In this document: one piece after another, positions 58,202-64,000 of the stretch
How positions within the stretch are numbered: position 1 is the first letter of the stretch
How the letters are laid out: the number at the start of each line of letters is the position of its first letter
Assembly (NCBI RefSeq): GCF_002000085.1
Contig: NZ_MUZU01000003.1
Span: 310,001 to 374,000 of the forward strand
Origin: Pseudocolwellia agarivorans
Lineage (GTDB): Bacteria > Pseudomonadota > Gammaproteobacteria > Enterobacterales > Alteromonadaceae
Reading direction: 5' to 3'
DNA length: 64,000 nucleotides
The notes under the pieces: model-generated
The model's database searches: none
Seen by the model: the letters and a program-made list of their open reading frames with translations, nothing else
Told to the model about the DNA's origin: nothing
Program-made: the position numbers and the translations under genes

Positions 58202-58612
58202 ATGAAAAAATTATTAGTATTAGTAGGTGCACTCTATCTACAAGCAGCATTTGTACAAGCCGAAGTTGTTGTGATTGGTAATCCAAGTATAAAAGCAACG
58301 TTAAGCTCTGCAGAAGTCAAAAACCTATTTTTAGGTAAACGTAAAGCATTACCTGATGGAACAAAAATTGATGTTGTTGAATTAGCAAAAGAAAGCCCTA
58401 TCCGTGAAGAGTTTCATAGTAAGTTTACTAAAAAAACGCAAGCTCAATTAAATTCATATTGGACACGTTTAGTATTTACTGGAAAAGGCAAAATGCCAAA
58501 AGAAGCTTCTGATAGTAAGGATCTTATTAGCATGATAGCAAGTAATCCTGGCCTTATAGGTTATATCGATAGCTCAGAAGTAACTTCTGATGTTGTTGTA
58601 TTAGCTAAGTAA
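58202..58612 (+). CDS. Short PstS-like periplasmic binding protein
   Basis: A 136-residue secreted protein with a signal peptide (to about QA-EVVV). The rest corresponds to the PstS-like fold of phosphate-binding proteins, in a short form: LSSAEVKNLFLGKRKALPDG, YWTRLVFTGKGKMPKEASD and ISMIASNPGLIGYID. Full PstS has two lobes and about 320 residues; this type covers roughly one lobe and occurs apart from ABC transporters. No pstCAB genes are near. Its position between a porin and a chemoreceptor suggests it could present a ligand to the receptor, which is inference. AAGGAGAAG is an excellent ribosome site. Confidence 0.83.
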   Translation: MKKLLVLVGALYLQAAFVQAEVVVIGNPSIKATLSSAEVKNLFLGKRKALPDGTKIDVVELAKESPIREEFHSKFTKKTQAQLNSYWTRLVFTGKGKMPKEASDSKDLISMIASNPGLIGYIDSSEVTSDVVVLAK

Positions 58613-58695
58613 TAATATCTGTGTTTAATCAACTTATGCCTAATACCTTAAACGAGGCATAAGTTGGTTAGTGTAAATAAAGAACAGGAGTGTTC

Positions 58696-60303
58696 ATGTT
58701 GAATTTAACTATAAGACAAAAAATAATATCAGTATCGTTTGCCGCGTTAGTGGGTTTTATTGCGATTTTTAGCATTAATCACTTTGCATTTTCATCTATG
58801 ACGAGTAATGCTCAATCAATAAAAAGCAGTTACTATCCAGCATTAATAGCTATAAAAGAAAGTAAATTATATTTAGGTCAAATCGAGTCAACTATTAATA
58901 TTAGTGTCACAATTAGTGATAGCGATATTCTGGAAGAAACGGTTGCTTTTGCCGATAACATTAGAAACAATTTCAAAATTATTGAAAGTAGCCCTGCTAA
59001 ATTGAAAGGGGTAACAGACGTTTTACAGCAATTTGAACTGTACTATAAAGAAAGCGTAGGGCTAGCTAATAACTTTATTGTAGGTGATGTAGCAATCGAT
59101 ATGTTACAAAAAACAGCTCAAAAAAATAATGATATGCTTGCTAAATTAAAAAGTGCTTTAAATGCCTTAGACGTTTTAGCCGATGATCAATTAACAGACA
59201 GTGTTCAAAATATTGAAAGTAAAGCACACGATGCTCGGTGGATGGCTGCTGCAGTATCTATATTATGGGTAATTTGTTTATTTTTTTATAACTGGCTGCT
59301 AAGTAAAAATGTGGTAAGTAGTATTGCTTTAATTACTAAATCATTAACTGAGTTTTCTGATGGGAACGGTGATTTAACAAAAAGATTACATTATAAACAT
59401 AAAGACGAATTAGGTGAATTAGCGGATAGTTTCGATAAGTTTGTAGACCAACTTCACACGATTATTTCAGAGGTTGTTCACACCACTTCAACGTTAGAAA
59501 ATATTTCCACAGCGCTTATTGAAAGCACAAACATAGCCAACGAGCAGAATAATAAGCAAAATGACTCAATTCAAGACTCAACCACCGCTGTTAGAGAGCT
59601 ATTAACTTGTGTTGGTTATATTACAGAAAGCTCTACTAATGCATCGGCCCTTGCACAAAGTATTACACAATCAGCTGAAGCTGGTAATGAGCGATCAATT
59701 GAATCTATAGGTTTTATTAATAATTTATTGAGTGAAATTAATGCTACATCAAGCAATGTAGACCAACTGAAAGAACAAGTAGGTAACGTAAGTGGTATTT
59801 TAAATACAATACAAGGCATTGCAGAACAAACAAATTTATTAGCATTGAATGCTGCAATAGAAGCAGCTAGAGCTGGTGAACAGGGACGAGGCTTTGCCGT
59901 TGTTGCTGATGAAGTTAGAAGTTTAGCGGGAAGAACACATCAATCTACAGTCGAAATTCAAACTTTGTTAAACGAATTAATCTCTTCATCTAATACTGTT
60001 GTGGATTCAATGCAACAGAGTGCCTCTGTTACAGAAAAAACGGTTCTAGCGACAGAATCAACGGGTAGTGCCTTGGTTGAAATCAAAGGTATGGTGCATG
60101 ATATGTTACAGTTAAATGATCAGGTAGCATCTGCAACAGAGGAACAATCGGTGACTTGTAAGCTTATTGATCAATCAATACATTTAATTACTGACATGAG
60201 TGAAAGCTCATTGAAACATGGAGAACAACTGGTTGTTTTAGGTGACTCTATTCAAGATGCAAGTCAGAAAATGTATAGTTTAGTTAATCGATTTACGGTT
60301 TAA
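58696..60303 (+). CDS. Methyl-accepting chemotaxis protein (4HB-type)
   Basis: A 535-residue chemoreceptor. A membrane helix (about 8-30) is followed by a helical periplasmic sensor domain (about 35-185, four-helix bundle type), a second helix (about 187-205), HAMP (about 205-260, ending near [10 protein letters not shown]) and the signalling rod. The hairpin tip is intact ([20 protein letters not shown]). I start it at the ATG at 58696, after AGGAG; a GTG six bases upstream overlaps that site. It is 83 bases after the PstS-like gene. The four-helix sensor could bind either a small molecule or a loaded binding protein. Confidence 0.94.
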   Translation: MLNLTIRQKIISVSFAALVGFIAIFSINHFAFSSMTSNAQSIKSSYYPALIAIKESKLYLGQIESTINISVTISDSDILEETVAFADNIRNNFKIIESSPAKLKGVTDVLQQFELYYKESVGLANNFIVGDVAIDMLQKTAQKNNDMLAKLKSALNALDVLADDQLTDSVQNIESKAHDARWMAAAVSILWVICLFFYNWLLSKNVVSSIALITKSLTEFSDGNGDLTKRLHYKHKDELGELADSFDKFVDQLHTIISEVVHTTSTLENISTALIESTNIANEQNNKQNDSIQDSTTAVRELLTCVGYITESSTNASALAQSITQSAEAGNERSIESIGFINNLLSEINATSSNVDQLKEQVGNVSGILNTIQGIAEQTNLLALNAAIEAARAGEQGRGFAVVADEVRSLAGRTHQSTVEIQTLLNELISSSNTVVDSMQQSASVTEKTVLATESTGSALVEIKGMVHDMLQLNDQVASATEEQSVTCKLIDQSIHLITDMSESSLKHGEQLVVLGDSIQDASQKMYSLVNRFTV

Positions 60304-60323
60304 TACACCATTAAATTTTTATT

Positions 60324-60349
60324 AAAACCAATCAAGTATGATTGGTTTT
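60324..60349. terminator. Bidirectional terminator between chemoreceptor and marR
   Basis: AAAACCAATCA (60324-60334) pairs with TGATTGGTTTT (60339-60349) over a 4-base loop. It lies between convergent genes. Confidence 0.88.
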
Positions 60350-60360
60350 AATATCTAATT

Positions 60361-60855
60361 TTATTTACTCTTTGTTTCCTCACTACTTACTTGCATAGGA
60401 TCTATTTCTAATACTGGCGCCGCATCTAAGTCGTCAGCGTCCATCATTATTGCAATACGTTGCATAGAAGAAAGTAGTAGTGATTGCTCCCATTCTTCTA
60501 ATCGGCAAAAGTTCTTAATAAAATGCTCTTGTAATGGCTTAGGCGAATCAATTAAACACTCTTTACCAATATCTGATAAATATAAACTCACCCTTCTTTT
60601 ATCTTCTGAACTTCGCACTCGGCGGATTAAGTTTCGGCTTTCAAGCCTATCAAGAATATTTGTGACCGTTGCAGCACTCAAATTAATGGTTTTTGCTATT
60701 TGGCTGGCGGTAATTGCTTGTGTTTTTTCAATCTCAAGCATAATTAATAATTGAGGACCCGTTAAACCAGAAGATTTGGTTAATTGCTTAGAATGCAGAT
60801 CAATTGCTCGAATAACCTTTCGAATTGATATTAGTAGTTCGTCATATTTTTTCAT
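60361..60855 (-). CDS. MarR-family transcriptional regulator
   Basis: A 164-residue winged-helix regulator. The DNA-binding part ITASQIAKTINLSAATVTNI then LDRLESRNLIRRVRSSEDKR with the wing VSLYLS is typical of MarR, as is the N-terminal dimer helix. Such proteins respond to small ligands or stress and usually repress their own or a neighbouring gene. It diverges from an AblB-like gene with 356 bases between, which holds a perfect 18-bp palindrome (61070-61087) that could be its site. Confidence 0.92.
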   Translation of the reverse strand: MKKYDELLISIRKVIRAIDLHSKQLTKSSGLTGPQLLIMLEIEKTQAITASQIAKTINLSAATVTNILDRLESRNLIRRVRSSEDKRRVSLYLSDIGKECLIDSPKPLQEHFIKNFCRLEEWEQSLLLSSMQRIAIMMDADDLDAAPVLEIDPMQVSSEETKSK

Positions 60856-60923
60856 TTAAATTTACATTATCCAGGCGCTATTAGCTTAGTTTAGCACTTT
60901 AGCTATACCTGTGAGTAGCCAGA

Positions 60924-60951
60924 TAAAGGATAAACTTTAATTTATCCTTTA
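60924..60951. repeat. 11-bp inverted repeat upstream of marR
   Basis: TAAAGGATAAA and TTTATCCTTTA flank a 6-base spacer, about 70 bases upstream of the marR start. Possible operator or hairpin in the marR leader. Confidence 0.45.
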
Positions 60952-61069
60952 TAAATCAGGAAATGCATTTAATTTTTATTGTTAACCCTATGTTTTTAAT
61001 TGTTAATAATATTTAAATTTTATTGAGTTATTAGTGAATACCAAGCTATAAATTACTATATTACTTTGT

Positions 61070-61087
61070 ACTAAATATATATTTAGT
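61070..61087. promoter_or_regulatory. Perfect 18-bp palindrome, candidate MarR operator
   Basis: ACTAAATATATATTTAGT is a perfect palindrome between the divergent marR and AblB-like genes, 125 bases before the latter. Its length and AT-rich two-fold symmetry fit MarR-family operators. The rest of the 356-base gap shows only AT-rich promoter-like sequence and the inverted repeat at 60924-60951. Confidence 0.5.
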
Positions 61088-61211
61088 GATGCTTTTAATA
61101 GCAAAAGCAAAAATTAAACATCGTATTTCTAGCATGGAATTTGAAAACAATAGTTAGAATTGATACTATTTCAATTCGAATGATTGATTTACTTTTTATG
61201 AGAAGGTTTTT

Positions 61212-62030
61212 GTGAGTATTAATAATTGTATTTTTGAAGAATATGTAAAGGCCGCTGGTATTGAGTTTATACACGACAATATTGCAAACACATTAATTAT
61301 TGAAGATGTGGGTAATACTGATTTAAATAGTTTTGTACCCTTAGTAAAAGAGTATGCATTTCAGCGAAAAATTGCCAAAATAAGCATTAAAGTAAAGGAG
61401 TCTAGCGCGGTATATTTTTTTCAGCACGGCTTTAAGGTTGAAGCTTCTATAATGGCTTACTATGGCTTACAAGATGCTTTTTATATTGTTTATTATTTAA
61501 AAGACTCCTACCTAGAAAATCAATTTGAAGAAAAACACGATGCTATTTTAGATGCTTCTTTTGTTAACAATGATGAACATCAAATTAATTTAGATAATAG
61601 TGATATTACAATATCGTCTGGTTCCATTGAGCCGTTAATAGCCGATAAAAAACAGTTAGTTTATTCTGGCAGAAAAATTCCAACCCCAAATTCTAATGAA
61701 AGCAATCAGTTTTACGCACAAATAAATAATGAAATTGCTGCTACAGTTAACGCTTACCATTGTAAAAAAAGAAACGTTGTCGAGTTTTCAAATTTTACCG
61801 TAAATGCTGAATTAGAAACGAATGATGTTATTACCCATTTATTAACTGAAATGGAAAATCATTATGCTTCTATTAATTGTAAAACAGCATACACAACAGT
61901 GCCCGCAAGCAGCTTGATGATTAATACAAGGTGTGCTGTAAATGATTTTGAATTTGGAGGTCGACTGATGAACGAGTCGTTTTTTAAAGGAAAATTAGAT
62001 AGTTTAAATGCTTGGTCTAAGCAATTATAA
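61212..62030 (+). CDS. AblB-like (beta-lysine N-acetyltransferase-like) protein, catalytic motif degenerate
   Basis: A 272-residue protein whose C-terminus (FGGRLMNESFFKGKLDSLNAWSKQL, cited here as FGGRLMNESFF and LDSLNAWSKQL) matches AblB, the GNAT that makes N-epsilon-acetyl-beta-lysine. A first GNAT-like half is at about 1-100, with QHGFKVEA and YYLKDSY. In the second half the acetyl-CoA loop (Q/R-x-x-G-x-G/A) is missing: at the expected place I read VNAELETNDV. ablA (lysine 2,3-aminomutase) is not adjacent. It may thus be a decayed or repurposed homologue. It starts at GTG after AGAAGG. glnD follows after 12 bases. Confidence 0.6.
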   Translation: MSINNCIFEEYVKAAGIEFIHDNIANTLIIEDVGNTDLNSFVPLVKEYAFQRKIAKISIKVKESSAVYFFQHGFKVEASIMAYYGLQDAFYIVYYLKDSYLENQFEEKHDAILDASFVNNDEHQINLDNSDITISSGSIEPLIADKKQLVYSGRKIPTPNSNESNQFYAQINNEIAATVNAYHCKKRNVVEFSNFTVNAELETNDVITHLLTEMENHYASINCKTAYTTVPASSLMINTRCAVNDFEFGGRLMNESFFKGKLDSLNAWSKQL

Positions 62031-62042
62031 GAGATAGCCCAA

Positions 62043-64000
62043 ATGTCTTTCGTTTCAAAAGAAACATCCGGAGTTGAATTACGCGAATATATTGCTAATT
62101 ACACTCTGGCACTTAATGAAAAATTCCATACAGATTCAATTCAATCTTTACTGGAAAAAAGAGCTGAATTTTTTGATGAATTATTAATATCACTCTGGAC
62201 TTCGTTTGAATTGCATAACTCACCTTTATCTATTAATGCCGTTGGTGGCTATGGCCGAAAAAGGTTACATCCTCAATCAGATATAGATTTAGCAATTATA
62301 AGCGAAGGCGATATTTCTCAAAAAGTTGAAGAAACCCTTTCTTGTTTTTTAACTAAGCTTTGGGATTTAGGTACCGACATTGGCCACTCAGTCAGAACAA
62401 TTGAAGAATCTATACAACTTTCTCAAAAAGACATTACGATAGCAACCAACCTCTTGGATTTAAGACCTCTTCATGGGCCTCAAGCACATGCCAAAACAAT
62501 AAAAGACGCACTCTATGGCAATAAAATTCTAACGAGTAAAGTGTTCTTTCAAGAAAAAATGCTCGAACAAGAGAACCGTCATCAACAAGCCAAAAATACC
62601 GCCTTATATTTAGAGCCAAATTTAAAAAATAACCCCGGCGGTATGCGCGATGTACAAACTATTCAATGGATAGCACAAAAACATTTTTTGACCGATACCG
62701 CCAGTACAATCAAATCTACCGGATTTTTAACCGCAGACGAAACCTCCGAGTTATTAGAGTCTTATGATTTTGTTTGTCGTGTTAGATGGGCATTACACTC
62801 AGTTGTTAATCGTCCTCAAGAAAACCTATTATTCGATTATCAATCGGCAGTCGCTAGGTTCATGCGTTTTGGTAGTGGTGAAAATACACAACACGCCATC
62901 GAGAGTATGATGGGCTTTTTGTTTAGGGCCATGACACGTATCCGCGAGCTTAATCAAATGCTCAAAGACTCTTTCCTGTTTGACATATTAAAGCATCAGC
63001 CTAATCAGCCAGAATGTATTATTGATGAGTATTTTTCTGTTTGTAATCACCTTATTCAAGTACGCTACGACGAAGCTTTTATTGATAAAAGACAGGTAAT
63101 AAGACTCTTTTTATTGATAGCTGAACACGATGATATTCATGGAATTGCCCCTGAAACCATTCGCTTATTAAGGCAAACGAGACGACGTTTATTAGGTGAA
63201 CTTAGCTGTTACCAAGGCTGCCAAGAAGAATTTATTGCATTATTACAGCATCCGAAAGGACTTAAAACCGCGCTGAGTTTAATGCATAGATACGATATTT
63301 TAGCGTCTTATTTCTCCCATTGGGAACGTATTCAAGGCCAAATGCAATACGACATGCATAATGCTTACACAATAGACGAACATACTTTTAAAGCCGTGCA
63401 AGCTATTGATAGCTTTAGTCATGACTTTGATAAAAAGAGCTTTGTTTATATTGTTAATCAATATGTTAAAGATAAAAATGCTTTGGTTATGGCGACACTT
63501 TGTCATCATATTTCAGGTAAGCAAGTTGGCGATGATCATCAACTGAGTGCTGTAATTGCTAAAGAATTTGCAGAATTACATCAACTTAAAAGCTCAAGTA
63601 TTAAACTGATTTATTGGCTTGTGACGCATCAAGAGTTACTGATCACTACCATACAAAGTCATGACATTGCAGATCCTGAAATTATTAAACGCTTAGCCAA
63701 AACAGTCGGTTCAGTTGATAAACTCAACGCACTTTTTGTGTTTACAGTAGCCGACATGATCGCCACCAACGAACAATACTGGAATGAATGGCAAGAGTGC
63801 CAGCTAAAACAACTTTACTTATCAACCCGAACGGCTTTAAAGCAAGGTATAGAAAACATATTTGAATCGCGTACCTTAATTAGAGAAAACAAAAGTGAAG
63901 CCAAGTTATTACTCGCTAATATGAATGTAGAAGAAGCCCGCATTACTTCGTTATGGGCTAATTTACCTAATCATTTTTTCAGTAGTAATAGTGTTGATGA
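62043..64000 (+). CDS. glnD: PII uridylyltransferase/uridylyl-removing enzyme GlnD, 3'-truncated by the window edge
   Basis: The frame is open from the ATG at 62043 to the end of the window (652 codons), so the protein is cut off; the full family length is about 870-890 residues. GlnD adds and removes UMP on PII proteins in response to glutamine and so controls nitrogen metabolism. The nucleotidyltransferase motif VGGYGRKRLHPQSDIDLAII is near residues 65-84, and NPGGMRDVQTIQW near 198 is the family block. The HD domain begins near residue 440 with DEHTFKAV. The C-terminal ACT domains lie beyond the window. It may share a transcript with the AblB-like gene 12 bases upstream. Confidence 0.95.
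   Translation, partial: MSFVSKETSGVELREYIANYTLALNEKFHTDSIQSLLEKRAEFFDELLISLWTSFELHNSPLSINAVGGYGRKRLHPQSDIDLAIISEGDISQKVEETLSCFLTKLWDLGTDIGHSVRTIEESIQLSQKDITIATNLLDLRPLHGPQAHAKTIKDALYGNKILTSKVFFQEKMLEQENRHQQAKNTALYLEPNLKNNPGGMRDVQTIQWIAQKHFLTDTASTIKSTGFLTADETSELLESYDFVCRVRWALHSVVNRPQENLLFDYQSAVARFMRFGSGENTQHAIESMMGFLFRAMTRIRELNQMLKDSFLFDILKHQPNQPECIIDEYFSVCNHLIQVRYDEAFIDKRQVIRLFLLIAEHDDIHGIAPETIRLLRQTRRRLLGELSCYQGCQEEFIALLQHPKGLKTALSLMHRYDILASYFSHWERIQGQMQYDMHNAYTIDEHTFKAVQAIDSFSHDFDKKSFVYIVNQYVKDKNALVMATLCHHISGKQVGDDHQLSAVIAKEFAELHQLKSSSIKLIYWLVTHQELLITTIQSHDIADPEIIKRLAKTVGSVDKLNALFVFTVADMIATNEQYWNEWQECQLKQLYLSTRTALKQGIENIFESRTLIRENKSEAKLLLANMNVEEARITSLWANLPNHFFSSNSVD

Overview
The window is low-GC, gene-dense chromosomal DNA from a marine gammaproteobacterium of the order Alteromonadales. 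Colwelliaceae (Colwellia, Thalassotalea or a relative) is my best guess. The reasons are the AT-rich codon use, the ThiD-ThiE fusion beside thiO, S, G and C, the prlC-rsmJ pairing, opgGH, speA-speB, rimK with a RimB-type protease, and a dispersed palindromic repeat. The organism call is inference from gene content; no rRNA is present.

Layout. 1-2.9 kb: the 3' end of a PAS chemoreceptor, a 361-bp MITE-like repeat and a PQQ-type sugar dehydrogenase. 2.9-9.2 kb: a leftward thiamine operon, thiC-thiO-thiS-thiG-thiDE, behind a TPP riboswitch with a recognisable promoter. 9.3-14.3 kb: a rightward M1 peptidase, the formaldehyde detoxification pair (class III alcohol dehydrogenase and S-formylglutathione hydrolase), a HutD/Ves protein and an XRE-2TM regulator. 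14.4-20 kb: leftward secreted hydrolases (sialate O-acetylesterase type, alpha/beta esterase, M16 lipoprotein peptidase). 20.2-25.7 kb: an EF-hand protein, a candidate small RNA next to polA, polA with two DnaA boxes upstream, a DUF2780 protein and a thioredoxin-like protein. 25.9-32.3 kb: small hypothetical genes, then an HdfR-like regulator divergent from a rimK / AstE-like / rimB / mscS cluster. 32.4-37.1 kb: leftward mlaC-like, mscS, speA and speB (arginine to agmatine to putrescine). 37.3-40.9 kb: a two-component cluster (single-domain receiver, receiver-kinase, membrane histidine kinase). 41.5-46.7 kb: opgGH for osmoregulated periplasmic glucans, then glutathione reductase. 46.9-51.5 kb: a 1520-residue propeller/PAS/GGDEF/EAL sensor. 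51.8-55.7 kb: prlC, a Tag-type glycosylase, rsmJ and a LapA-like protein. 56-62 kb: a coiled-coil lipoprotein, a porin / PstS-like / chemoreceptor trio, a MarR regulator and an AblB-like degenerate acetyltransferase. 62 kb to the end: the 5' part of glnD.

How the genes work together. Glutathione reductase and the glutathione-dependent formaldehyde pathway share a cofactor. The two MscS channels and opgGH are all osmotic-stress functions. Chemotaxis and second-messenger sensing occur at 0, 37-41, 47-51 and 57-60 kb. No prophage, transposase, CRISPR array, tRNA or rRNA was seen. The most interesting non-coding signals are the candidate sRNA beside polA, the paired DnaA boxes, the thiC leader in which the Shine-Dalgarno region complements the aptamer core, the dispersed palindromic repeat, and perfect inverted repeats near marR and the lipoprotein gene.
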